From positions 356,812 through 420,811 of the forward strand of contig JALLLS010000027.1 in NCBI GenBank assembly GCA_025094145.1: a stretch of 64,000 bases of DNA, given 5' to 3'. How positions within the stretch are numbered: the first letter of the stretch is position 1; every line of letters begins with the position of its first letter. The position numbers were made by a program, and so were the translations under genes. The notes below the pieces were generated by a model, which saw only the letters and a list, made by a program, of their open reading frames with translations, was not told the origin of the DNA and searched no databases. Shown piece by piece: positions 23,200 through 35,615 of this stretch. This DNA comes from Spinellus fusiger (lineage: Eukaryota > Mucoromycota > Mucoromycetes > Mucorales > Phycomycetaceae).

Positions 23200-24260
23200 A
23201 GTGATGGAGAAAAGTTATATTTATTTAAATTCCAGGCTATTTGTATACCAAGAAAATAATATACTCTATTCTATTTTTTTATTTTTCATAAAACTATCTT
23301 TTCCTTAATGTCTGACTCATCTAACAACATCAACATCTTCACTAGAACCCCCGAAATGTATAAAAAGTATACCAGTCTCGATACTTGTTCAGCCATTCTG
23401 CATGAGGTGCTGAACAACAACAACAACAACAACAACACCATGGCCGAAGCATCTCAATTGTTTAACATGCTTCCTAACAATGTAGGGAACATCATTAGGC
23501 ATTTAAAAAAGACAGGCTTGGTGGTGCCTTTTCCTAAGAGTGGCTGACAAAAAAAGGTTGTCTGACAGAGCCCTCCGGTGGTTGAGAAAAACAGTAGTTA
23601 GTGAATCTCATCAGACCAAAGAAGCCATCATGGCGGACAAGGCCATCAAGGTCTTAAAGAATACCTTGAGGAAATACCTCGATGAGATGAGATTTCATTC
23701 ATTCAGTCTAGTGGTCAAGCCTATTTTGAAAAAGAGGAACATGGAGGTAAAACTCCAGTGGGTCTATGAGCACATCAACTAAACACATAATCAATGACAG
23801 GAGGTCGTCTAGTCAGATGAGTCCAGAATAGAGCTAGTAAGTTTTAACAAAAACGTCAAAGTTATCAGGCAGTATGGAATGGCTTTCCAGCCAGAATATG
23901 TTCTGGAGACAAAGAAGTTTGGAGGTGGTGGAGTGATAGTATAAGCTGTTTCAGCGGGGAAGGTGTTGAGAGATGGATCGTAGTGGAGGGTAGGATAAGC
24001 TCCGACAAGTACATTGATGTCTTGGGAGAAGCCTACTGCTATGTGCTCGAGCGTCTCTCTCCTGAATTCTAGAGTCAATTACTGTCTACAGAAGAACAGT
24101 ATCAGACCTTATATAATTAAAGCAACTCGAGAATGAGTAGTTAATGTTATAGTAATGACTCTTTACTGGCCCTCGCAAAGTCCCAATCTCAATCCAATAG
24201 AGCATCTGTGGGGCCACGTCAAAATGATCCTCAGGAGGAATAGTCATTGACATCATTAAA
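23200..24260 (+). mobile_element. Tc1-like element family B, decayed copy
   Basis: Begins directly beside element A with GTGATGGAGAAAAGT. A frame from about 23308 reads NINIFTRTPEMYKKYTSL, then a short polyAsn run, LFNMLPNNVGNIIRHLKKTG (helix-turn-helix-like), RALRWLRKTVVSESHQTK, FHSFSLVVKPILKKRNMEV, SDESRIELVSF, FGGGGVIV and, near 24190, the Tc1 C-terminal block (PNLNPIEHLWGHV read across frames). Stops and frameshifts interrupt it throughout. Related copies lie at 18575-18990 and 42937-43615. Confidence 0.7.
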
Positions 24261-25820
24261 AAAATAATAGTTAGTAGTTATCTTCGATGATAGAATAGAT
24301 TGAGGTATCGAATAAAAGTGACAGATACTCTTATTCTTAGTATAATACAGAGATAACAGACTGTCATCAATGTCAAAGATAAACCCACGAATGACACCCT
24401 CTCAAAAGGTATACAACTCGTATACCAGCCATAAGTGATTTTATCACAAAGATGTCTAGTTAGATCAAGAATACAACAAGAATAAACGTTCACTGCCCAC
24501 GCTATCCATTTTTATTACTATTCTTATATTCTTCATTTGATTAGCTTAACACTAGCTCAAAAGAGTCCCAATAAAAAAAATAGAGTACCTATTTTCATTG
24601 TCTTCTCTAGTCCAAGTTGGCATATGAATTAGTGGTATGAGATTGTAAACTTTTTAAAGGATATCAGTATATTAAAAGGCATAAAGAAAACAGTTTTCTC
24701 TCTCTCTATTTGAAGAGGTAGGTGGGTCACTGTTATGTGTACAGTGTTCACAATGTGCTTTAGGGTCACTTGAATCTCTGTATATTTACATATATTACTG
24801 TTGGTTAGAGTGTAAGTGGTATGTTTGAAATGGTAGTAAATAAAAGACAAACAATAAAAAAAAAGTTTAGACACAACATCCTTCAATAAATAAAGAATGG
24901 TGAATAATTCAGCCAAAGGACTAAAATAAAGCTGTGTATGTTTCTTTGCCTTTTAGTACATTTGTTGGAGTCAAATATCATTTGTTTTGCTTGGAATAAT
25001 CCTGGTTTTCATTCTTGTGTATATTTAGCAAGGTATTGACACAGAAGTACACATTTTTGTAGGTTAACAAAAGAATAAGAATCATATACCCCAATCTATT
25101 TTTTGTATTATTGTTATAATTGCTATTGCTATTATTATCTCCATCTCTTCATAATGCAGAGTGTAGAACTCTAAAAAAGAATACTTGATCGAATTGTTTG
25201 AGTGGGAATTAAAAATACTATCATTGTAGTCATTGATTTACTATAAATAATTCTCCATTCAATTGTTGTATATAAGAACTCATCATCTTCTGCTAATATC
25301 TTTGATAAATACAAATTTCTCTTATCAAAGGCTCAGCTGCGGAAATAGACTCTCCTTGCCTGCTCTTTATCTTTTGTTCAAAGCAATATCACGAAAACTG
25401 AAATAGACTTCTTTCCATTTTCTATTTTCTATTTTCTATTTTCTATTTGCTTCTTGTCTCTATGCTCTACTGTGTCTTTGATACAGTCAATGCAGACATT
25501 ATCCACCGTAGGACATCTTCTATGCCACTGTCTGGTAACAAATTAACACGAAAAAGGTGACTGGCACAAATAAAAGGTTCCCGACACAAAGCCAACCTGC
25601 CTATTTTCTTCTTTTTATCTCTCTATTGATTAAGAAATATATATTAATAAAGAGAAAGATAGAAAGATAGAGAATAAAAAAGAAATAAGAAAATCTACTA
25701 CCAAATAATCCACAGCCACCGTCTCTTCTTTTCCTTTTCCTTTCTCTCTCTCTCTCTCTCTAATTGTAGATTCATAAACCTATCGATTAGATTGAATTTT
25801 CCTACTGACTCTATTTTCCA
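24261..25820. other. Intergenic, upstream of RAD52
   Basis: AT-rich. Contains four tandem TTTTCTATTTTC-type units at about 25418-25448 and a (CT)n tract at 25745-25761 in the probable RAD52 leader. Around 25265-25340 a TATATAAG box followed by GATAAATACAAATTTCTC resembles an LTR or promoter; not called. No gene recognised. Confidence 0.45.
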
Positions 25821-27072
25821 ATGGCATTCCCTCCTCAGCAAGTCCAAGATATGCAAGAAATACTAAGCAAAGGGCTTGGACCCGAGTTTCTTAGCCGTAG
25901 ACCTGGTCCAGGTAATAGAAGAGATTCTTTCTATTGGCTGCCTTACACCGTATCTTATCTGTCTACACTGTAAAAGGAGGACATTATACGTACATTGAGG
26001 GATGGATGGCCATTGATCTTGCCAATCAAATCTTTGGCTTTGACGGCTGGTCTTCTGAAATACGTAGTCTTACTGTTGATTATGTGAGTGGAATTCTGTA
26101 TTTATCGTCATCACTACCTCCCCTTTTCAATAGAGAGTAGAAAAATAAAGTGCAGAATAAGAGTCTTATGTTCTGGTTATAGTTGGATGAAGTAGGAGAT
26201 CAGAAGTACAATGTCTCTGTTACAGCCCAAGTAAGGGTGACGCTTAAGGATGGTACACACCATGAGGTATAATGGAAGATTAAGAATAGGATGCGTTGGC
26301 TTATACTTATTGTCTCTACTAGGATGTAGGCAGTGGGTCTGCTGAAAATGTGCGTATCAAATCAGCCGCCCTTGAAAAGGTAATGCATGGTACCCCTTAG
26401 CCTAGACCAACGTATAATCTAGGCAAGGAAAGAAGCAGTGACAGATGCATTGAAACGTGCTCTTCGACTGTTTGGAAGAGCCTTGGGAAACTGTATATAT
26501 GATCAAGGCTATATAAAAGCAATGGCTTACAGAGGCACGCCAAAGGTAATATTGAATGATGAGTTTTGGCTTGAGGAGAAATGAACTGACTGTATGATAA
26601 TAGATCAAGGCCAACGAAGAAGTATTACATCGACACAAGCAATTCCAAACATTGCCAGAGCACCCTATTACTACTACTACTACTACAACTGCTGCCACCA
26701 CTGCTGCCACGAACACTACTAAAACTACTACTAATGCTCCTACTAAAATAGCACTTAGTATAAATATACCCCACCAACTCACAACAAAGATCTCCGCAGC
26801 ATCTGTCATTACACCGCCTACCAAGACCAGCCATAGTGACTGTCACTCTCCCTTAAATGAAGATAGTTTCAATTATGGTAATACATTTTAATTGTGTGTC
26901 TATGTGCATTGATATGCTATTGTGCATAGAATATGACGAAGATTTCCTCGCTGGTGTAGATGAATTGGAGGCAGCTGACAGACTCGACCCTGAATTACCC
27001 AGTATCACCTCACCAGCACTCTCACCAAGCCAGTATGCTCCCCAGCACTTTTATCAGTACCATAAGCCGTGA
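25821..27072 (+). CDS. RAD52: DNA repair and recombination protein Rad52
   Basis: Anneals complementary single strands and mediates Rad51 loading in homologous recombination. Seven exons fit exactly: 25821-25911, 25977-26083, 26183-26266, 26323-26379, 26423-26545, 26604-26877, 26930-27072, giving 292 residues. The conserved N-terminal annealing domain reads [76 protein letters not shown] and NCIYDQGY. The C-terminal third is Thr/Ala-rich (a run of Thr near residue 165) with a final acidic [14 protein letters not shown] segment. The protein is short against yeast Rad52 (about 470 residues), so the RPA- and Rad51-binding tail is reduced or diverged. The antisense frame across exon 6 (Val-rich, 26402-26824) is an artefact of the ACT repeats. 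Confidence 0.95.
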
Positions 27073-28314
27073 TCTTACTAGTTGTCTCACTAGCACTTTA
27101 AGCTGTTATTGGCTTCTTTACCTTTATAGACACCTATTTCTCTTTCCTATAGAATCCATGGAGCCCACGGGCTTAATAAAGATGAAGACAATAAAATAGC
27201 ATCTTTCTTGCTGACATTTTATACTATTTTCTTTATTGAATAGGTGACTGCTTGAAATAAGAACATTAAGAACAGGAGCAGAAAGAACAATAAGAAATAG
27301 AACACTGTACTGTATTCAATCTCCCCTCTCCCCTCTTAAATGTATTACAGAAACAATGGCCACACCAGCAGCGGTGATAGTATTTATATTACTCTCTTTT
27401 AGTGAAATAAGATCTGATAAGATATATCCAATGGAATAACAGTTTGAGGCTGTCTTGTAATGATTATCCACCAGTGTTCTCATCATTATGTTTTTTGTTT
27501 TGTTTTTGTTATTAGAGTCACAACAATAATATGTATAATTATAATTATAATTATATTCATGTATCCATGTATATATCCATGTATATAAATAAACACAATA
27601 CACTGATGTCTCTTGACCCACATATAAATAGGAGGTGGGCAGTCCTCAAACACATTCTCCATTGAAATTGTAACACAGCGGGTGAATGCTCACCGAGAGT
27701 CCGATACTGCCATTTCTGTTATCAGATCTTCATCATGATCAGTAGTGATAGTGTTGTAAAGTCATGAAATAGTAGAATAAGCAAATAGTAGAATCAACCG
27801 CATAACAAAGTAATGCGTGGATAATTAAGTGAATGATTAAGTAGATAGATAAATATATAATTAAATAAATAGATAAAGAAATAAATAAACAAACAAACAA
27901 ACCTAAAATGCAGAGTTTTCAGGTGATTTTGGTACAGTCCTACATCACATTATAAAGTAAATAACAAGGTGGCTCTCACGATTGAAATCATCCCTACACA
28001 TACACCGATGAGATGACTAATAAATGAGACAAGACTTCTTCATGTGCGGTGTTTCAACTTCCTATTTATAAGGTAAGTTTTCCCCCACTCACTGACTTGC
28101 TCACTGACTTGCTCACTGACTTGCTCACTGTGCTTGTGCCTGTGTGTGTGTGTGTTTATAAATATAAATATATATTATTTTTGACTGCTCTTCAAATAGC
28201 ACCCATAAGCTATTGACCCAATTCAATAAAGAGGGACAGAAAATCCATTCCCCGTTTCTTTACCTTCTTTATTATTATTATTATTTATCTTCCCATTGGC
28301 CCGGTTCAGCTGCA
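27073..28314. other. Intergenic between RAD52 and CCC2
   Basis: RAD52 3' flank (AATAAA-like signals near 27180) and the CCC2 promoter. Contains AT dinucleotide-like runs, tetranucleotide AAATA/AATAAAC tracts at 27845-27905, a 15-bp tandem repeat at 28087-28130, and a CCAAT box in reverse orientation (ATTGG at 28294-28298) about 20 bp before the CCC2 ATG. No gene recognised. Confidence 0.5.
28087..28130. repeat. 15-bp tandem repeat upstream of CCC2
   Basis: About three tandem units of CACTGACTTGCTCAC, followed by a (TG)n tract. It lies about 185 bp before the CCC2 start codon, so it is either in the promoter or the 5' leader. Confidence 0.85.
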
Positions 28315-31300
28315 ATGATAAAGACGCTATTGACTGTCAAAGGCATGACATGTAAGGTACACATGGTCAATAGCTAGTCCAGATAAACAAATCAACAAAT
28401 CAACAAAAATAAACAAGGGACAAGTGACTTACATTCTCTTCTGCAGTCATGCGTCCATGCCATTACAACCTGCGTCTCTCTCTTACCAGGCATACTCTCT
28501 GTTCATGTCAGTCTTGAGAATGAACAGGCCACTATAGAACACTCTCTGCTTGTAGACCAACAAACAATGATCACAACAATAGAAGACTGCGGATTCGACG
28601 TCCCTGGTCCTTTGACGACTCTTCTTACTGTCCGAGGAATGACATGTCAGTCGTGTGTGCGTGCTATCACAGCTGCTCTTGCTGATACAACCCTACAAGT
28701 CACTGTCAGCCTACCACTCGAGCAGGTGGAGATTGTCCATCGTCTGCCCAAGCTTCCTGTGCTGATAGAGACCATTCTTGACTGTGGATTTGATGTGGAG
28801 GGCTCTGACACTGTCCCACAGCCTCCTGCAGCACCCACCCCCTCTGCAGCACCCACCCCTTCTTCTGTCACCATAACAATGCCACAGCAAGAGGAAGCCA
28901 ATCCGCTGCTGCCTATCACCAGTACTACCACTCCAGGTGAGGGATTATTGCCACAACAGCAGCAGCAACAGCAAGATAGACTGGCTTCATTCCCAGCCAC
29001 CCCCTTCCACACCCTTCCACTGCAATTACAAGTCCGTGGAATGACCTGTGCAAGTTGTGTCCATGCCATTGAGCGTACTGTCCAACAGCAGCCTGGCATA
29101 AAGAGCATCACTGTTGCCCTATTAGCAGAGCGAGCGACGGTGGAGTACATCCCTGACCTATGCACCCCTCTTGACATTGTGCAATGGATAGACCAACTGG
29201 GCTTCCGTGCCACGCCTATTGACACATTGGCCGACAATGAGATTCAATTGGACATCCATGGGATGCAATCCCACCACTGCGCCACGACCATTGAACAGCA
29301 CCTGCACACCCACTTCCAAGGCCTGGTGTCTATCCGCACCGCCTATCCTTCCACCCTCGCCACCCTCCACTACACTCCCAGCCCTACCCACCCCACCCTC
29401 GGCATCCGCACCCTGGCCGAAGCTATTGACCAACTCGGGTATCATGCCGCTCTCCCTAACAACAAGAACAAATCAAGCCAACTCGAAAGCCTGTCTAAAA
29501 TAAGAGAAATCCAAGGATGGAAAACAGCCTTGGTCCACAGTCTTGTTTTTTCATTTCCTGTGTTTGTTGTGTCCATGGTGTTTCCCATGACAGAGATGAC
29601 CCGCCTCCTGAGTACAGTGTGTATCGCTCCTGGCCTGTATGTGACAGATCTGATTCAATTGGGACTGACCGTGCCTGTTCAGTTCATCATTGGCCAACGG
29701 TTCTTGAGGGCGGCGTACCGGTCCTTGCTGCACGGGTCGCCTACCATGGATGTGCTGGTGGCTGTGTCTACATTGGCCGCCTTTGGGTTCTCTCTTCTGT
29801 CCATGACCCGTGCCGTATGTCTGGGGGACACTGGACATCCTACAGTGTTCTTTGAGACCTCGTCGTCGTTGATTACGTTTATTATTCTTGGGCGGTATTT
29901 GGAAACCATGGCCAAAGGGCGGTCTTCGTCGGCATTGTCCAAATTGATATGTCTTGCTCCTTCTACTGCTCTGTTGGTGGAGACCGTCGAGACAGAAGCA
30001 GCAGGAAAGGAGGCCCCACGAACAATGGGAGAGCTGTCTTTGGGACGAACCATTGTGGGTGAAAAGAAGATTCCCTGTGAGTTCATTCAGCAAGGCGATT
30101 GGCTTAAAGTAGTGCCTGGTGACAAGGTGCCTACTGATGGCGTGGTGGTGTCTGGTACTTCCACCGTGGACGAGAGTATGGTAACAGGAGAAGTCATTGG
30201 GATTCGCAAGGTAGAGGGAGATGCCGTGATTGGCGGCACAATCAACGGTGTAGGCAGCTTTATTATGCGAGCCACACGTGTAGGCTCCGATACGGCCCTC
30301 AGTCAGATTGTAAGGCTGGTGGAAGAAGCCCAGGTCAACAAGGCCCCCATTCAAGGATTCACTGACAAGGTGGCAGGCTACTTTGTTCCTTCTGTTGTGG
30401 TGCTGGGGATTATTACATTGATTGTATGGTCTGCATTGGTGCAGTTCTTGGGTGTGGAGAAGATGCCGTCCATGTTCCAAGCAAGTGTTGAGCAGGAAAG
30501 CCGCCATGACTGGTTTTTTGTTTGCCTCAAGATGTGCATTAGTGTCATTATTGTCGCATGTCCTTGTGCTCTTGGACTTGCCACACCTACTGCTGTGATG
30601 GTGGGAACTGGTCTTGGTGCAGAGCATGGTGTGCTGTTGAAAGGAGGAGCTGTGCTTGAGAATGGTCAGAAAGTGTCCAAGGTGGTGTTTGATAAGACAG
30701 GCACATTGACCATGGGGCACTTGGAGGTGGTGTCTATGCTAAGCTGGTCTGAAGAATGGACGTCTCTTCAAGTCTTGGTGTTGGCTGCCATGGCGGAAAA
30801 GGACAGTGAACATCCATTGGGAAGAGCCATTGTCCAGCATACAAAACAAATGATGGCAGTAGAGACATTAGAGACATTCGGTTCTGTCTCTGGCTTCAGC
30901 AGTACAACAGGCTATGGTGTGGAGTGCAAAGTGGCACTGCGTTCTGCTGTTAATGCCAATGCCAATGCCATGGTCGATGTTGACTATGCCTCTTACCAGG
31001 GTTCCGTTCTTGTCGGTAATACAGCATGGTTCCTAGAAAAACACAAGGCAGTGCCCCTGTCCCCTACTCAACAAATGGCCTTTGATGCTGAACTATCCCA
31101 CGGAAGAACTTGTGTGTTGGTGGGCACAGAAGAGCGTATCTTTGGTATGCTCTCTCTTTCAGATGTGATCAAACCAGAGGCATCGGCTGTGGTTCAAGCC
31201 CTTCATCGTATGAACATCTGCACTGCCATGATCACAGGAGACAATGCCTATACCGCCCAGAACATTGCAGATCAGCTGGGGATTCAAGAAGTCCATGCTG

Positions 31301-31890
31301 GTATTTCTCCAGGAGGAAAGGCCCAATTGATCCAGCGTATGCAGGCAGTATATCAAAAGGACAACCAACGCCATGTAGTGGCAATGGTGGGCGATGGTAT
31401 TAATGACTCTCCTGCTCTTGTTCAGTCTGATGTGGGTATTGCTCTCTGCACAGGTACAGATGTGGCAATGGAAGCAGCTGATGTTGTATTGATGCGCAAT
31501 GACTTGGGAGATGTTGTTACTGCTCTTGACCTTAGCAGGACTATCTTTCGTCGTATTCGAATCAATTTGGGATGGGCATGTGTGTACAATATCATTGGCA
31601 TTCCATTGGCCATGGGGCTGTTTATGCCTTGGGGATATGTGCTTCCTCCTATGATGGCAGGAATGGCCATGGCAGCAAGTTCCACGAGTGTCGTCGCCAG
31701 TAGTCTTATGCTCAAGTGGTTATGGAAGAAGCCTAGTCTAGAGAAGCCTACACATTGGACTGTATCCTTGCAAAGAGTCATCCAAACAGGTCGACAGTAC
31801 TTTGGACAGCATCGTCAGTATGATCTATTGGATACTACTACCTCCTATGCCATGAACACTGTGTCTCATTCTCCTTCTTCTCCTGTGTAA
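28315..31890 (+). CDS. CCC2: Copper-transporting P1B-type ATPase (Ccc2/ATP7 type)
   Basis: Pumps Cu(I) from cytosol into the trans-Golgi lumen for loading of multicopper enzymes. Two exons, 28315-28356 and 28447-31890, give 1161 residues; splicing rebuilds the first metal site MTCK|SC. Heavy-metal-binding modules: HMA1 GMTCKSC (residues 11-16), HMA2 GMTCQSC (about 78-84), HMA3 GMTCASC (about 213-218), and a fourth HMA-like segment in which CxxC is replaced (GMQSHHC, about 286-292). Then come membrane helices, the TGE actuator motif (DESMVTGE), the intramembrane metal site CPCALG (about 719), the phosphorylated Asp in DKTGTLT (763), SEHPLG, MITGDN and GDGINDSPAL (996). Ccc2 normally receives copper from the Atx1 chaperone. 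The long antisense open frame over 29551-30720 is a shadow of this gene. Confidence 0.97.
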
Positions 31891-32334
31891 AGCCCTCTTT
31901 CTTTTCTCATAGTCTATAATGTCTCATTTCTTCATTTTTATTCTAATTTCTTATGCTCCTCAGCAGCAAATAAATAAGAACAAAACAAGGATTCTTTTTT
32001 CTTCTTCTCTCTCTCTCTTCTTGATGCTACTCTTTAAAGAACATGGAATATTTCTAATTCTAATGGGGTCTTCTTTATCTCCAATACTATACTCTATTAT
32101 GATTATAGTCTAATGAATTTTATGGATACAGACCTCAAGTATTAGATACATACACATATACATTAGTAAATAAATAGAAAAGGTTCAGAAACAATAATAA
32201 GCCCTTGTATACATTCCTTAGCTAAAAGAATAGCCATCCTTTGAATGGGTGTCTTTCTATCACTTATAGATAATAAAATAACACAAGTAGTAGCTTTAGA
32301 AGACATGCTTAAAAGATACTAAAATTTCATACAT

Positions 32335-32388
32335 TTTATTTTTTATTTTTTATTTTTTATAAATAAATAAAAAATAAAAAATAAAAAA
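32335..32388. terminator. A/T-rich palindrome between convergent genes
   Basis: Three ATTTTTT units are followed, after TATAAATAAAT, by three AAAAAAT units, so the segment can fold into a hairpin with a stem of about 20 bp. Its position about 450 bp beyond the CCC2 stop allows a role in 3'-end formation or transcription termination, but it could simply be a low-complexity inverted repeat. Confidence 0.35.
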
Positions 32389-32604
32389 CACACACTTGTC
32401 TAATACTTTTAATAAGAATTTTATTGTTTCTTTTTATTTATTTATCATTACTAGACAGTGTAATATCTTTTTGCATAACAAAGTCCAACACGACATACTA
32501 TATTACTTTTTAGATAGTTTACCTTTATCATGAGTCTCCTTTAGTCACTCAACTGAGGCTCCAATGATAGCTAAGGAGGAAGGAGAAGGGAGATGAACCC
32601 AGAG

Positions 32605-32972
32605 GCTTGGACACTGTTGGTTTTAGTAGTATCTTTGAAGTTGTTGTGTTTTCTTTTGTTATATCTACAAGTGCTCTAGATGGGTGTTATCTTTCATCGG
32701 AAACGATTCCCAAGTTAAGACGTAATAGTATGGATATAGAATGTATGCATCTTTGTGCTTTCATAGAGAGAGATGTGTTGAATATTGGATTATTGGATTG
32801 TTACCTGAAGGACTTGAAAGAAATCATCACCCAGTAGAACAACTTTACCATCAAAAGGCATATATCCTATACAGGCTGTTGTACTTTCATAATCTAATAA
32901 TAATAATAAAAAAGATCTATTCACTGCATTCAAATACACTACAGTGTATCCTAGATGCTTCATCCCAGACAT
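32605..32972 (-). other. Possible small gene or gene fragment, unrecognised
   Basis: A minus-strand frame starts at ATG 32972 (MSGMKHLGYTVVYLN) and runs through DYESTTACIGYMPFDGK and VVLLGDDFFQVLQ, then reaches a plausible donor (CAG|GTAACA near 32811). Lower down another open stretch (AYILYPYYYVLTWESF, about 32660-32735) could be the next exon. The LLGDDFF...YYVLTW pattern faintly recalls the C-terminal end of aspartic proteases (I/L-GD-x-F...YYVVFD), but no active-site DTG is present. Either a decayed fragment or chance. Confidence 0.25.
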
Positions 32973-33138
32973 TATTTTGTTATTGTTGTTGTGTGGTTTT
33001 TGTTTTTCTGTTTTTCTGTTTTTACAAATTACTAACTGTTATTTTCTCTCTTTTTTTTAATATAAGATACAATGATAGAATTAAGACACTAGCAGATACA
33101 TGTGCTTTTCTTTCTTTTTTCTTTCTTTCTTTTGCTCT

Positions 33139-34328
<1,190 letters not shown>

Positions 34329-34548
34329 TTAGAAGGGCGACCATGATCTAAGGTGGATTACACACCAGGAGGTCTTTAGGATATAAAAGGAAATAGTCAA
34401 ACTACAATTGTTTAAAATGACATTGATTTGAAAAGGAGCAAAAATAAATTATGTATTCATGTTAGTTCTTAAATAAAGATTATTATGTTGATTTACCTGT
34501 AAATATCTGAATTCTGGAGGAAACCACTTTCGATGTGGCGATATATAA

Positions 34549-34608
34549 TATGAATGCATCAAAGAGTATCTATTCTTATGTGACTGTATAGATACCCTTT
34601 GATGCATT
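34549..34608. repeat. Hairpin with Tc1-terminus-like loop
   Basis: Arms GAATGCATCAAAG(A)GTATCTAT and ATAGATACCCTTTGATGCATTC pair over about 22 bp, around a short loop reading TCTTATGTGACTGT. GTGTGACTGTA is the outer end of the Tc1-like elements at 50067 and 56601, so this may be a minimal foldback or excision footprint. Confidence 0.6.
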
Positions 34609-35129
34609 CACATATTTGTTCTAAACAATTCCACAACTTTGGCAAGTGTGGATAGTGTTGAAATTCACTAATACCTCAGTGAAGATATTTGTGTTGCAAG
34701 TATGGCAGATCTTGAGAACAAAAATAAGAGTAACTGTTAGAAGAGCTTTTCATCTGGGCTTGAGCTCATTGTAATCCATAAGACATAGTACTGACTCTTC
34801 TTCTAATAGATAACATATGACTTATTATTCTCAAGACAAACACTAAGTACAAGGTAAGCATACTATCTCTCTTATTGAATTATTACTAATACACTCTTCT
34901 GTTATTAGATAAGTAAAGACTCTTTCTCAAGTCAGTCTCAAGTGGTCTTTTTCCTTCTATACTGTCTAAGGTGTCTAGGCTGTCTAGGGTATACTCCTGA
35001 GCATAGTTATCTATCTCCCAAGGATAAAGCACAAGGCCTTTAGGTTGTGGATTCTATTGCTATGAAGGAATACGCCTAGAGCAGCAGTAGCTATAGTAAT
35101 AGTATAGTATTAGCTACAGTATTACAATA

Positions 35130-35275
35130 AACAATTTTATTCATAAACAATATATTTTACTGATAATACAATTTGATATTGAGGTATCCACAAAAGAAAA
35201 CAATAATTTGGATACTTGCAAACCTTTGATTTTAAACACAGTTCCATAAAAGGCAGGATATTTTTTTACGTAAAG
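35130..35275 (+). repeat. Dispersed repeat, copy 1 (inverted partner at 38300-38435)
   Basis: Shared blocks with the reverse complement of 38300-38435: GATAATACAATTTGATA, ATAATTTGGATACTTGCAAA (A/T and C/T variants), CCTTTGATTTTAAA and AAAAGG. The two copies face each other across the ZMAT5 and coiled-coil genes. Confidence 0.65.
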
Positions 35276-35359
35276 GGGATAGCGTGTATCTGGTTAAAAG
35301 CCGGAAAATCTCCTGGTGGATTAGAAAGATCGAGATTATAGATGGGGATTCAAGGTGTA

Positions 35360-35420
35360 ATTCACTGCAGTTCACTGTAACTTACTGAAATTCACTGTAA
35401 CTTACTGAAATTCACTGCAA
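35360..35420. repeat. Short tandem repeat upstream of ZMAT5
   Basis: Alternating TTCACTG(C/T)A and ACTTACTGAAA units, an approximately 20-bp period repeated two to three times, about 200 bp before the ZMAT5 start codon. Confidence 0.7.
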
Positions 35421-35615
35421 TTACAATGATAATTACAATCGTAATTTAGATAGGAAAGATCAACAACAACAAAAATACCCTCAATGGAAGGTACTAGCAG
35501 ATTCGGAGTAATACGTCATAACAGTGATCTTTCAACAGTACATCCAAATCAACCTTGGACATATAGTTCATTGACGCCTTTTTACAGCTATTTACTGTTC
35601 TCTTTGGAATACGTC

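Larger units (their letters stand above)
31891..33138. other. Convergent intergenic region, CCC2 / adenosine kinase
   Basis: 3' flanks of two converging genes. Contains an A/T palindrome (32335-32388) and a possible short coding fragment on minus (32605-32972), both entered separately. Otherwise AT-rich. Confidence 0.5.

Noticed and set aside
26402..26824. Val/Ala-rich antisense frame over RAD52 exon 6
   Set aside because: Produced by the ACT/GCC repeats that encode the Thr/Ala run on plus.
27316..27621. 101-residue minus-strand frame
   Set aside because: Low-complexity (YNYNY) from ATAATT repeats; no family likeness.
28087..28130. Regular 15-bp repeats considered as a CRISPR-like array
   Set aside because: Units are directly tandem with no unique spacers; ordinary minisatellite in a eukaryotic genome.
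28647..29237. 196-residue antisense open frame in the HMA region
   Set aside because: Shadow of the CCC2 exon; Ser/Cys/Val-rich from antisense Gln and Thr codons.
29551..30720. 389-residue antisense open frame across CCC2
   Set aside because: It lies wholly inside the strongly conserved ATPase exon, has His/Gln-rich shadow composition and no splice or family support.
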